DNA from: Desulfovibrio sp.
GTDB taxonomy: Bacteria; Desulfobacterota; Desulfovibrionia; Desulfovibrionales; Desulfovibrionaceae
Assembly (NCBI GenBank): GCA_031279825.1
Contig: JAITHT010000021.1
Coordinates: 1-38,294, forward strand
Reading direction: 5' to 3'
DNA length: 38,294 nt
The translations under genes and the position numbers were made by a program. The notes below the pieces were generated by a model, which saw nothing but the letters and a program-made list of their open reading frames with translations, did no database searches and had not been told where the DNA came from. Numbering within the stretch: the first letter of the stretch is position 1; the number at the start of each line of letters is the position of its first letter. This document shows, piece by piece, positions 29,450-38,293 of the stretch.

Positions 29450-30859
29450 TCAAATGAAAAACGCGCCGTCGGCGGGCTCGAGTAGCGCGGCGACGTAGCT
29501 TTGAGCGTCAAAGGGCCTCAGATCTTCCATTTTTTCTCCCAGACCGACGAAAGAAATGGGAATGTCGTACCGCATGGCGGCGGCGACGGCTATGCCGCCT
29601 TTGGCGGTGCCGTCGAGCTTGGTGATGATGAGTTCGTCTATGCCACAGGCCTGATGGAAAAGCTTCACCTGCGACAGGCCGTTTTGTCCGACAGTGGCGT
29701 CAAGAACCAGAATAGTGCGGTGAGGGGCGCCGGGATGGCGCTTGCCGAGGACGCGGCCGATTTTCACCAGTTCTTCCATCAGGTTGGTTTTTGTCTGCAA
29801 GCGTCCGGCAGTGTCCACAAACAGCGTGTCATAGCCGCCGGCAAAGGCGGCGTCGAGGGCTTCGTAAGCGACGGCTGCGGGATCCGCTCCGTGTCCTTTG
29901 GCGTAAAAACCCGCTCCCGCCCGTTTGGCCCATATTGCAAGCTGTTCGATAGCCGCGGCTCGAAAGGTGTCTCCGGCCGCGAGCATGACTTTCTTCCCCT
30001 GGAGTACGGCACGGTGGCAGAGTTTGGCGATGGTGGTGGTTTTGCCCGCGCCGTTGACGCCGATGACAAGGACGACTTCAGGGGGATTGAGCGCGCTGAT
30101 GCGCCGCACGGGCCTGAAAAGTTCCAGAAGTTCAAGTCGCATGGCGTCGCGCAGAGAGGCGGCGTCCTGAACTCCCTCCACACGGGAGCGGCGCCGCAGG
30201 CGTTCTGTCAGGCCGTTGGCGGTTTCAAAGCCCACGTCGGCCATAATAAGGATTTCCTCCAGTTCCTCCCAGAAAGAGGCGTCGATAGCCCGGCCCGGCA
30301 GAAATAACGCATTGAGTCTGTGCGCCACATGCTCACGGGTTTTTGCCAATCCTTCCGAGAGCTTGACGATTAGCCTGTTGCGTTCGTCCTCTTCATCCTC
30401 CACATCAAGGGCCAGGGCAAGACGGTATTGGAGTTCCGAACGAAAATCTTCCAGGCGCTCGTATTCCATGTCTTCAAGCCAGAGACGGAAGGTTGTGATA
30501 AAGGCGTCAACTTCTTCCGGCGGCGCTTCCAGAGCGGTAAGCAGAAAGCGGATACGTTCCCAGAGGAGATCTCCGGCTTTTTCGACGCCTTCCAGAACCA
30601 CCGCAAGCCAGGCGGACAGGCGGGGTTCGGCCCGCCTGAGGGCAAGAGTCATGGCATTTTGTTCCGGCGTCTGTTCGGGGGCATGGAAAAGGAAAGCGTT
30701 TTGCGGGCCGTCCGGCACATCCTCCGCTACCGGGAAGGCCGCTGTCGCGTCACACCGCTCTTGTACGGCTTCGGCGCGGCGGCTGCCTTCGTCACCCACC
30801 TTGTGAACGGAGTGCGATGCGGCGCCGAATACCTTGCGGATGGAAGAAAAAAAACCCAT
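29450..30859 (-). CDS. ftsY: Signal recognition particle receptor FtsY
   Basis: FtsY docks ribosome-SRP complexes at the inner membrane. The product is 469 residues from ATG 30859 (MGFFSSIRKVFG), with GAGG 5 bases upstream; a longer in-frame start at 30925 lacks a ribosome binding site. MGFF...IRKVFG is the amphipathic membrane anchor, residues ~30-150 an acidic A region, then N domain (LFLPGRAIDASFWEELEEIL) and G domain: GVNGAGKTTT near 268, DTFRAAAIEQL, DTAGRLQTKTNLMEEL, TKLDGTAKGG and FVGLGEKMEDLRPF. Longer than E. coli only in its A region layout. Neighbours are the porin and, across a 635-base gap, the amphi-Trp gene. Confidence 0.96.
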   Translation of the reverse strand: MGFFSSIRKVFGAASHSVHKVGDEGSRRAEAVQERCDATAAFPVAEDVPDGPQNAFLFHAPEQTPEQNAMTLALRRAEPRLSAWLAVVLEGVEKAGDLLWERIRFLLTALEAPPEEVDAFITTFRLWLEDMEYERLEDFRSELQYRLALALDVEDEEDERNRLIVKLSEGLAKTREHVAHRLNALFLPGRAIDASFWEELEEILIMADVGFETANGLTERLRRRSRVEGVQDAASLRDAMRLELLELFRPVRRISALNPPEVVLVIGVNGAGKTTTIAKLCHRAVLQGKKVMLAAGDTFRAAAIEQLAIWAKRAGAGFYAKGHGADPAAVAYEALDAAFAGGYDTLFVDTAGRLQTKTNLMEELVKIGRVLGKRHPGAPHRTILVLDATVGQNGLSQVKLFHQACGIDELIITKLDGTAKGGIAVAAAMRYDIPISFVGLGEKMEDLRPFDAQSYVAALLEPADGAFFI

Positions 30860-31230
30860 AAGAACCTCGCTGGACGGTTTACGTTGCGGATAGGGCAGTG
30901 GAGCAAATGTGCGGAAAAAAGACAAGATCCGCCGTATACGCCGTGAGCGTATGGCCGGCTCGCTTCCGTCCGCGCATCATATCTTGCCTTAACACAGGAT
31001 GTAGCGTACCGTAAGGGATGATTTCCGTTTATATATTGCAAGCATAGAGTAAGCCAGTGTGCGGCGTATACGTTGCGCGCGGGCGGGGATTCCTGTCATT
31101 GTAATATGTTGCCCGGCCTTGCGGCGAAATCCATGTCACCCGCGGCCGACGCAGCTATCGTTTCAGGCGGTCTTCGCCTGATCCGATGCTTCGCGCGTAT
31201 CGTCGGGCAACGCCGAAGTGAAATCACCCC
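30860..31230. other. Intergenic region between ftsY and the inverted-repeat element
   Basis: No supportable gene. It presumably contains the ftsY promoter, which I could not place confidently. A small hairpin TCAGGCG...CGCCTGA occurs around 31163-31182, and a palindrome-like CCGTATACGC...GCGTATGG around 30932-30955. Confidence 0.4.
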
Positions 31231-31367
31231 GGAGCGTTTTACTTGAAGTCATTTCATAATTCACTATGAAATGACTTCTAACGCCGGGCGAAAGTCCGGC
31301 GCGCCGCCACAAGCGGCGTGAGCAAGCCGAAAACCGCTTTATGAAATCACTTGTTGTGAAACGCTCC
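31231..31367. repeat. 137-bp inverted-repeat (MITE-like) element
   Basis: Ends GGAGCGTTTTACTTGAAGT... and the inverted ...TTGTGAAACGCTCC match for most of about 27 bases (GGAGCGTTTYAC, then TTTCAT). Inside, GAAGTCATTTCATA (31245-31258) is followed 6 bases later by its exact reverse complement (31265-31278), and a GC block at 31283-31323 resembles 11154-11194. It is too short to code. It looks like a non-autonomous mobile repeat; no target duplication is evident. Confidence 0.55.
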
Positions 31368-31494
31368 ACAGCGGGTAACTACGCCTGCGCGCTGTGCGCC
31401 CCGAAAGGCGCGGGCGCGACCTGTTCCGCCGTTGAACGCCGGAGGGAGCGTCTCACGTGCGAAATGCTTTAACTACCGTTATCGGGAGGATGCC

Positions 31495-31908
31495 ATGAAC
31501 GAAAGAGCGCTGGGATTCGCCACCCGCCTCACCCGCGAGGATGTGGCCGGCGTCATTGAAGCCCTGATTGACGGGCTCAAGGATGGCCGTCTGAAAGTAC
31601 ACAAGAGCAACGACGTGCTTGAACTGGAGGTTCCCCGCGTTATCGACCTGGAAGTCGAAGCCGGCGTCCGCGACGAGCGGGCCACATTCTCCATAGAGGT
31701 ATCCTGGCGGACCAACCGGGCGGAAAATCCCGATGCGCCGGAAGGGCCGTACGCTCCCGGCACCGGCGATTACGGGAATACGACGTTTTTTTCCGGAAAA
31801 TCCGCCGCAAAAGGCGGGGCATTGCAAGCCCGTACAAAGGCGCCGGTAAAAAAGCGCGTGCCGAGCGCAACGAAAAGCGGCGGTTCCGGACGCAGCACGA
31901 AAAAATAA
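31495..31908 (+). CDS. Amphi-Trp domain protein
   Basis: The 137-residue product starts at ATG 31495, 5 bases after GGGAGG. Residues ~8-75 (ATRLTREDVAGVIEALIDGL, LKVHKSNDVLELEVPRVIDL, RATFSIEVSWR) match the amphi-Trp domain, a short family with alternating hydrophobic strands and a conserved Trp; no activity is known. A Gly/Ser/Lys-rich basic tail ends in STKK, likely disordered and able to bind acidic partners or nucleic acid. The BcrAD-type gene begins 27 bases later, then mtaB, so the three may be one transcript. Confidence 0.75.
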   Translation: MNERALGFATRLTREDVAGVIEALIDGLKDGRLKVHKSNDVLELEVPRVIDLEVEAGVRDERATFSIEVSWRTNRAENPDAPEGPYAPGTGDYGNTTFFSGKSAAKGGALQARTKAPVKKRVPSATKSGGSGRSTKK

Positions 31909-31935
31909 TTTCTGTATGTTGAGGAAAGTAGAGGG

Positions 31936-34900
31936 ATGCGGACAGGCAGCGTGTTTTTGGGGCTGGATGTAGGTTCGACCACTGTTAAAATCGTTGTTCT
32001 CGACGAACAGGAAAACATTCTTTTCGAGCGTTATCAGCGGCACCTTTCCGAGGTACGGAGCACTGTGGGGCAGTTGTTGCGCGAAGTCGAGTCTTTCCTG
32101 CCCGACGCGATCCGCTATGCGGCCCTGAGCGGTTCGGGCGCCATCGTTCTGGCTGAGGAAATGGGCTTGCCCTTTGTGCAGGAAGTGGTCGCCTCCGGAC
32201 TTTGGATCCGCCGTTGCATTCCGGATGCAGATGTGGCCATTGAATTGGGGGGAGAAGACGCCAAGTTGACTTTTTTTACCGGCGGTCCGGATCAGCGCAT
32301 GAATGAAACCTGCGCCGGAGGCACCGGGGCCTTCATCGATCAAATGGCCGCCTTTCTTAATACGGATCCTGCGGGTCTGGATGCATTGGCCGAAAGCTTT
32401 TCAATCCTCTATCCCATTGCTTCCCGTTGCGGCGTATTCGCAAAAACCGACATCCTCCCTTTGCTGAACGAGGGGTGCTCCCGTAACGACATAGCGGCTT
32501 CGATTATGCAGGCGGTGGTCAACCAGACCATCAGCGGTCTGGCGCGCGGCCGCGCCATTACCGGCAAGGTGGTTTTTCTGGGAGGCCCTCTGGCCTTTTT
32601 GCCTTCCCTGCGTCGGCGTTTTACGGAAACCCTCAATCTGAACGCCGATCACGCGCTTTTTCCCGAACATGCCGAATATTTCGTGGCCCTGGGCGCCGCT
32701 TTGTTCTCCCGGAGCAAGGTCAGGGAACATGCCGATGCTCCTGCCGCCGGTCTGTTGCGCCGCATGATCGCGATACTGGAGCAAACGGCCGGTAGAGAAA
32801 GGCAGTCGCATCTGCCGCCTTTATTTTTCTCTCGGGAGGAACGGGAGGAGTTTTGCGAGCGTCATGCCCGGGAACGTCTGGAAAGGGCGTCTTTTGAGGA
32901 ATACAGCGGCGATGCCTGGCTGGGAATGGACAGCGGCTCCACCACCATCAAGGCGGTGCTGCTTGATGCCCGCAAGCGCCTGCTGTATTCCTCATACGGC
33001 CCTAACCTGGGAGATCCGTTACGAGCGGCGGTGGGCATATTATCGGCGATTTACGCCAAGGCGCGGCCCGGCCTGCGCATCCGCGGCGCCGCGGTGACGG
33101 GATACGGCAGCGGGCTTTTGGCAGCGGGATTGCGGGCCGACGTGGATGAGGTGGAAACAGTGGCCCACTTCACCGGAGCCAGGTTTTTTCTCCCCAAGGT
33201 GACGTATATTCTGGACATCGGCGGCCAGGACATCAAGTGCATGCGCGTCCGTTCCGGAGCCATCGATCGCATCCAACTCAACGAGGCATGCTCGGCCGGT
33301 TGCGGCTCTTTTATCGAATCCTTCGCCAGATCGCTGGATATGCCTTTGGAACGTTTCGTGAACGCCGCTCTGGCGGCGCGCAGTCCCGTGGATCTCGGCA
33401 CGCGCTGCACCGTGTTCATGAATTCCAAGGTCAAACAGGCCCAGAAAGACGGCGTGGACGTGGGAGACATCGCCGCCGGCCTATCCTACTCCGTGGTGCG
33501 CAACGCATGTTATAAAGTGATGAAAATCACCAATATGGACGAGCTTGGCGAACATGTGGTGGTACAGGGAGGTTCCTTCATCAACGACGCTTTGTTGCGC
33601 GCCCTTGAACTGCAATTGGGACGGCCTGTCGTCCGGCCGGACGTGGCCGGGCTCATGGGGGCCTTCGGCGCGGCCTTGCTGGCGCGGGAACGCGGTTCCC
33701 AAGACGAGCCCTCGACAATCATCGGCCCGGAAGAACTCGAAAATTTCAGCGTCCAGGTCAAGACGGCCCGTTGCCGCCATTGCTCCAATCATTGTCTGCT
33801 CACCATATCCGTTTTTGCCGACGGGAGGCGTTTCGCTTCGGGCAATCGTTGCGAACGCGGCGCCGGCGCGGTTCCACAGGAGTTGCCCAATCTCTATCGC
33901 TACAAGTACGCGCGGCTGTTCGAGCAGTATCGCCCCCTGCCCCGCCACAAGGCGCCGCGCGGCACTGTGGGCGTCCCCCGCGTTCTGAACATGTACGAGA
34001 ACTATCCCCTGTGGTTCACCCTGCTCACCTCCTTGGGCTTTCGCGTACAGTTGTCCAGCCCCTCCTCAAAGGAGTTGTTTTTCAAAGGGTACGGCACCAT
34101 CCCTTCGCAGACGGTCTGCTACCCCGCCAAGCTGGCTCACGGGCATATCCTTGATTTAATCGAGCGCAAAGTGGACTGTATCTTTTATCCCTGCCTGCCT
34201 TTCGAACAGAAGCATTTCAGCACTCAGACCGGGAATTTCAACTGTCCCGTGGTTATCGGCTATCCTGAACTCCTGGCGAAAAACATCGGCGAACTGACGG
34301 AGGCCGATATTGCCATCGTGCATCAGTTCCTGCCTTTGGATCGAACCGTTCTGGCCAAACGTCTGCGCCATATCCCCCTGTTCGCTGACATCCCCCCGGC
34401 TGAATTGGAAGAGGCCGTTCAGCGGGGATTTAGCGAAATGGACGCTTACAAGAACGATATTTCCCACGCCGGCGAAGAAGCCCTTAAGGAGTTGCACGAC
34501 AAGGGTATCTTCGGCATCGTTCTCGCCGGACATCCGTATCATGCGGATCCTGAGGTGCATCACGGCATCGCCGAGTTGATCAACTCCTGCGGCATGGGCG
34601 TTTTGACGGAAGATTCCGTGGCGCATCTCATGCCTGATCCCGGACTGTTGCGGGTGGTGGATCAGTGGAGCTACCATGCCCGTTTATACAGAGCGGGGGC
34701 CTATGTCGCGGATACGGACAATCTGGCCGTGCTGCAGCTTGTTTCGTTCGGCTGCGGCCTGGATGCCATCACCTCGGATCAGCTTGAGGAAATCGTCACC
34801 ATGCGCGGCCGCCTCTACGCCCAGATTAAAATAGACGAGGGAGACAACCTGGGGCCGGCCCGCATCCGCATCCGCTCGTTGTTGGCCGCTTTGCGCGAGC

Positions 34901-36165
34901 GTAAGGGCCGCCAGAACGAAAGCCCGCCTGCGAACGCATATAAGGGGTCGCCTCCTTTTACCGAAGCCATGCGCGATACCCATACGATACTGGTCCCGCA
35001 GCTTTCGCCGGTGCATTTTCAGTTCATCGAGGCCATTTTTTCCGCCGAGGGCTACAAGGTCGCGCAGCTGCCGTCGGTGGAACGCCACGCCATTGAACTC
35101 GGCCTCAGGTATGTGAATAATGATGCCTGTTTTCCCGCCATCGTCGTCGTGGGGCAACTGGTGCACGCCGTACGCGGCGGCCGTTACGACGCGGACAGGA
35201 TCGCCGTGATGATCTCCCAGACCGGCGGAGGCTGCCGGGCCACCAATTATATAGCTTTTTTGCGCAAAGCCCTGATGGACTGCGGTATGGAGCATATACC
35301 GATCCTTTCCTTCAATATGCACGGGCTGGAGAAAAATCCCGGTTTCAGGCTCACGGGCAGACTTTTGCGCCGCCTGCTTACCGCCGGATTTTATGGCGAC
35401 GCCCTCATGCGTGTGCTGCGCCGGGTCAATCCGTACGAGTCGGCGCCGGGCAGCGCCAAGGCGCTTGCCGCCGAATGGGCGGAAAAAGGCAAGGCGGCGA
35501 TCCTCAGCGGCAGCCCCATACGTTACGAACGCACCATGTTCGCCATGGTCAGGGCCTTTGACGCGCTGCCCTTGCTTACCGAAGAAAGAAAGCCCCGTGT
35601 GGGGCTCGTGGGGGAGATTCTGCTGAAGTACCACCCGGACGCCAACAACCGAGCCGCCGAAATTGTGGAGCAGGAAGGCGGCGAGGCCGTGGTTCCCGAT
35701 CTTATGGATTTTGTGCTGTATTCCTTTTACGATAGCGTTTTTAATTACCACCACCTTGCCGGCACATGGAAAAACTACGCCAGGGGACTGCTGAGCATAG
35801 CTTTTCTGGAATGCTGCCGCTGGGGTATGCGCATGGCCCTTGAACGCAGCCGGCGCTTCACTCCGCCCGTCCGTTTCAGAGAACTTCGCCACAAGGCGAA
35901 CAGCCTGATCTCCCTGGGGCACCAGACCGGAGAGGGATGGCTTTTGGCCGCGGAAATGCTGGAACTTCTTGACTCCGGGGTAAGCAACATTTTGTGCATG
36001 CAGCCCTTCGGCTGCCTGCCCAACCATATCACCGGCAAAGGCCTGCTCAAGGAGTTGAAGCATCGTTTTCCCGAAGCCAACATCGCGGCTGTGGACTACG
36101 ATCCCGGCGCGAGCGAGGCTAATCAGATCAATCGTATCAAACTCATGATGTCCGTGGCGAAATAA
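31936..36165 (+). CDS. Fused 2-hydroxyacyl-CoA dehydratase activase (two BcrA/BadF-type domains plus HgdB-like region)
   Basis: This 1409-residue protein joins two ASKHA ATPase domains with a dehydratase-like part. Domain 1 (~5-260): GLDVGSTTVK, IELGGEDAK, NETCAGGTGAFIDQ near 123 and ASRCGVF near 160. Domain 2 (~328-585): GMDSGSTTIKAVLL, DIGGQDIKCM, NEACSAGCGSFIES near 448 and GTRCTVF near 487. These cysteines fit the [4Fe-4S] clusters of activators that use ATP to drive an electron to a dehydratase or reductase. From ~613: CRHCSNHC...GNRCERGAG, DUF2229-like RVLNMYENYPLW, and from ~1015 an HgdB-like part (GGGCRATNYIAFLRKAL, PFGCLPNHITGKGL). Substrate unknown. Such large fused proteins are known in anaerobes. 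It may start the amphi-Trp-linked operon. Confidence 0.85.
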   Translation: MRTGSVFLGLDVGSTTVKIVVLDEQENILFERYQRHLSEVRSTVGQLLREVESFLPDAIRYAALSGSGAIVLAEEMGLPFVQEVVASGLWIRRCIPDADVAIELGGEDAKLTFFTGGPDQRMNETCAGGTGAFIDQMAAFLNTDPAGLDALAESFSILYPIASRCGVFAKTDILPLLNEGCSRNDIAASIMQAVVNQTISGLARGRAITGKVVFLGGPLAFLPSLRRRFTETLNLNADHALFPEHAEYFVALGAALFSRSKVREHADAPAAGLLRRMIAILEQTAGRERQSHLPPLFFSREEREEFCERHARERLERASFEEYSGDAWLGMDSGSTTIKAVLLDARKRLLYSSYGPNLGDPLRAAVGILSAIYAKARPGLRIRGAAVTGYGSGLLAAGLRADVDEVETVAHFTGARFFLPKVTYILDIGGQDIKCMRVRSGAIDRIQLNEACSAGCGSFIESFARSLDMPLERFVNAALAARSPVDLGTRCTVFMNSKVKQAQKDGVDVGDIAAGLSYSVVRNACYKVMKITNMDELGEHVVVQGGSFINDALLRALELQLGRPVVRPDVAGLMGAFGAALLARERGSQDEPSTIIGPEELENFSVQVKTARCRHCSNHCLLTISVFADGRRFASGNRCERGAGAVPQELPNLYRYKYARLFEQYRPLPRHKAPRGTVGVPRVLNMYENYPLWFTLLTSLGFRVQLSSPSSKELFFKGYGTIPSQTVCYPAKLAHGHILDLIERKVDCIFYPCLPFEQKHFSTQTGNFNCPVVIGYPELLAKNIGELTEADIAIVHQFLPLDRTVLAKRLRHIPLFADIPPAELEEAVQRGFSEMDAYKNDISHAGEEALKELHDKGIFGIVLAGHPYHADPEVHHGIAELINSCGMGVLTEDSVAHLMPDPGLLRVVDQWSYHARLYRAGAYVADTDNLAVLQLVSFGCGLDAITSDQLEEIVTMRGRLYAQIKIDEGDNLGPARIRIRSLLAALRERKGRQNESPPANAYKGSPPFTEAMRDTHTILVPQLSPVHFQFIEAIFSAEGYKVAQLPSVERHAIELGLRYVNNDACFPAIVVVGQLVHAVRGGRYDADRIAVMISQTGGGCRATNYIAFLRKALMDCGMEHIPILSFNMHGLEKNPGFRLTGRLLRRLLTAGFYGDALMRVLRRVNPYESAPGSAKALAAEWAEKGKAAILSGSPIRYERTMFAMVRAFDALPLLTEERKPRVGLVGEILLKYHPDANNRAAEIVEQEGGEAVVPDLMDFVLYSFYDSVFNYHHLAGTWKNYARGLLSIAFLECCRWGMRMALERSRRFTPPVRFRELRHKANSLISLGHQTGEGWLLAAEMLELLDSGVSNILCMQPFGCLPNHITGKGLLKELKHRFPEANIAAVDYDPGASEANQINRIKLMMSVAK

Positions 36166-36186
36166 CGCCTCCCGACCTCGTGTTTC

Positions 36187-37653
36187 ATGGCGGCGGCTAT
36201 GCGTTTTTATCTCGCCACCCTCGGCTGCAAGGTCAATCAATACGAGTCCCAGGCCCTGCGGGAGGCATGGCTGGCGCAGGATTGGCAGGAAGCCCGCACC
36301 CCGGAACAGGCTGACCTGATAGTGCTGAATTCATGCGCCGTGACGGCCGGCGCCATCGCCGATTTGCGCAATCGTGCGCGCCGGCTGCACCGGGCCGCGC
36401 CGGAGGGCGCCGTGATCATTACCGGCTGTGCGGCGGAAATTTCGGCCGAGGAATTGGCGAATCTGCCGGGTGTATCCGCGGTGATAGGACAAAGCCGCAA
36501 GACGGAATTGCTGCAAGTGGGGTGGGAAAGGCGGATTCTATCTCCGGCGGATTCTCCCGCGCGGGAGCCTGGGGGCGTTCGCGGCGTTTCGGAGTGGGAG
36601 GATACTGCCGGCCCCTTTCCCGATTTCGCCGTTTCCGGCTCGGAGCGTTCGCGGGCGCTGCTCAAGATTCAGGACGGCTGCTCGCATCACTGCACCTACT
36701 GCGTTGTCCCCCTGACGCGGGGCAATGCGCGCTCGCGAAATTTCGCGGAGGCTTTGAGCGAGGCAAAGAGGCTGCTGGCCTCGGGATTTCGGGAGATTGT
36801 GCTCAGCGGAGTGAATTTGCGTCAATACGGGGAAGATCTGACCGAACAGGCATGCCGAAAGCCCGCGGCGTCATCCGGCTGTGACTTTTGGGATTTGCTG
36901 TACCGGCTTGATCGTGAACTGCGTCCCGCATGGGCGGGACGGGCGCGTTTGCGCGTCAGTTCCCTCGATCCGGGCCAACTCGGCCAAAAAGCCATGGACG
37001 TGCTCGGTTCGAGCCGAATGGTCGCCCCTCACCTGCATCTTTCTCTGCAAAGCGGCAGTTCTTCCGTGCTTGGCCGTATGGGGCGCGGGCATTACAGGCC
37101 GGAAAAGATTCCTGAGTTTTTTGCCGGTCTGCGCTCATGCTGGCCGACATTCGGTTTGGGCGCGGATATTTTGACGGGTTTTCCCGGTGAAAGCGAGGCG
37201 GAATTTCAGGAAAGTCTCTCTCTGTGCCGGGCCTTGCCGTTGACTTACGGTCACGTATTTCCGTATTCCCGGCGGCCGGGCACGCTTGCGGCGGCTATGG
37301 GCGGGCAGTTGTCCGAGGCGGTGAAAAAAGAGCGGTCGGCCGCGCTGCGCTCCCTGATCCGGGAAAAAAAACGGGATTTTTTACGGATGCTCCTGGATAT
37401 TCCTTTGATGCGGGTGGTGTTTGAAGACAGAAGCGAGCGGAGCGGCGGGGAAGGCTTTGCCGAAAAGCCGCGCGCTCTTTTTTTTCACGGCTTGAATGAA
37501 TTCTATGCTGACTGCCGCCTGGAAACGACATCCGCCGGACAGGTCGTGCCGAAGTTTCGTGTCTTAAGTCGTGCGCGTCCTTTGCGTGTGGAGGATGACG
37601 CGCTGCTGGTCGCTTTGGCGGAAAATGCCGATACCGGGCAAGGATCCAAATGA
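36187..37653 (+). CDS. mtaB: tRNA methylthiotransferase MtaB-like (radical SAM)
   Basis: MtaB adds a methylthio group to t6A37 in tRNA. The 488-residue product has the UPF0004 domain with its three cluster cysteines (GCKVNQYES near 14, NSCAVT near 50, GCAAE near 80), the radical SAM CSHHCTYC near 165, QSGSSSVLGRMGRGHY near 284, DILTGFPGE near 328 and a short TRAM-like C-terminus. GCKVNQYE favours MtaB over MiaB or RimO. The start is ATG 36187; a second ATG 12 bases on is possible, and no strong RBS decides. A ~25-residue insert near 120-145 is unusual. The stop codon lies in the 50-bp palindrome. Confidence 0.88.
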   Translation: MAAAMRFYLATLGCKVNQYESQALREAWLAQDWQEARTPEQADLIVLNSCAVTAGAIADLRNRARRLHRAAPEGAVIITGCAAEISAEELANLPGVSAVIGQSRKTELLQVGWERRILSPADSPAREPGGVRGVSEWEDTAGPFPDFAVSGSERSRALLKIQDGCSHHCTYCVVPLTRGNARSRNFAEALSEAKRLLASGFREIVLSGVNLRQYGEDLTEQACRKPAASSGCDFWDLLYRLDRELRPAWAGRARLRVSSLDPGQLGQKAMDVLGSSRMVAPHLHLSLQSGSSSVLGRMGRGHYRPEKIPEFFAGLRSCWPTFGLGADILTGFPGESEAEFQESLSLCRALPLTYGHVFPYSRRPGTLAAAMGGQLSEAVKKERSAALRSLIREKKRDFLRMLLDIPLMRVVFEDRSERSGGEGFAEKPRALFFHGLNEFYADCRLETTSAGQVVPKFRVLSRARPLRVEDDALLVALAENADTGQGSK

Positions 37654-37693
37654 GGTAGCGAAGCCCTTCAGGGCTTCGCTACCTCATTTGGAT
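37644..37693 (+). repeat. Perfect 50-bp palindrome made from the start of the dispersed repeat
   Basis: ATCCAAATGAGGTAGCG plus AAGCCC (37644-37666) pairs without mismatch with 37671-37693 across TTCA. Its first 35 bases equal the beginning of the 165-bp repeat (copies B and D); then instead of continuing it mirrors itself. The TGA of mtaB is bases 37651-37653. A stem of 23 bp would be a strong RNA hairpin at the mtaB end but lacks a following T-run. Confidence 0.85.
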
Positions 37694-37774
37694 GCCGTTA
37701 TAGGAAAAATGAGAGTGTTTACCTAAAGATATACATCATTTGAGATTGCCATAGCGAAAATATTTCAGGCTTGG

Positions 37775-37843
37775 TTATGGCGCACCAGAATTTTTTCCGC
37801 TTTTTACGACTTTTGCGGACTTGCAATTTTTGCATTCTGGCAT
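37775..37843 (-). pseudogene. Remnant of a zinc-finger transposase N-terminus (IS1-like)
   Basis: ATG 37843 starts MPECKNCKSAKVVKSGKNSG, followed by AP and TAA. The CxxC...VVKxGKN pattern is that of the InsA-type zinc finger of IS1-family transposases. It stops after 22 codons and the second CxxC is absent, so it is a fragment. GAGG lies upstream. Confidence 0.45.
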
Positions 37844-37881
37844 AGTGGATCCTCGCTTGGTTCCTCTATACCATAACATAT

Positions 37882-37974
37882 CTATAAGTCAACACTATCA
37901 AACTTGCCGCGCTCAAACCCTGTGAAATCACGAATTTCCGGGATGTCAGAAAAGTCTGTATCCTTATCGTTCAT
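37882..37974 (-). pseudogene. Fragment resembling an antitoxin N-terminus
   Basis: ATG 37974 to TAG 37882 encodes a 30-residue frame starting MNDKDTDFSDIPEIRDFTGF, then ERGKF. The DFSDIPEIxDF...RGKF pattern resembles the start of BrnA/DUF4415-type antitoxins, which continue for some 50 more residues. No toxin gene is near. Probably a gene broken by insertion; a real short peptide cannot be excluded. Confidence 0.35.
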
Positions 37975-37980
37975 TTGTTT

Positions 37981-38293
37981 TAGGGAACCGCTGAACAATT
38001 GTCCGGTGGCGGGGCGGCTTTGTTTCAGGCAGTAAAATTTCCGAAAAAAGGGGAAAAATCCGGTAAAAATTGCCTCATTTTACTCTCGTTTTGTACCTTT
38101 TCCCTGAAAAAAGGCGCAATTATGCCTTAGCAGGCCACTGCCGGCATGAGGATACGTGCGCCTTTTTTTGGAAAAGGGGCACAAAATGAAGAAAATAGAA
38201 GGAATTTCAGCTCAAATGCAGCAACTTTGACGGTTTTTTGCTGCCCCGCTGAATAATAAAGCCTGCTTGACTTCATTATTCAGCGTTTCCTTA
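37981..38293 (+). repeat. 313-bp inverted-repeat element without a transposase gene
   Basis: The left end TAGGGAACCGCTGAACAATT and the right end (reverse strand CTAAGGAAACGCTGAATAAT) match at most positions of about 20. It holds no open frame of use, has a hairpin TTGCTGCCCCGCTGAATAAT...ATTATTCAGC at the right, and a pair AAAAAAGGGGAAAA / TTTTCCCTGAAAAAA-like repeats inside. The last 103 bases equal 525-626. It could be a MITE or the deletion product of a larger IS; the right TA lies at the window edge. Confidence 0.6.

Noticed and set aside
34684-36240. 518-codon minus-strand frame opposite the BcrAD-type gene
   Set aside because: Antisense shadow; no domain.
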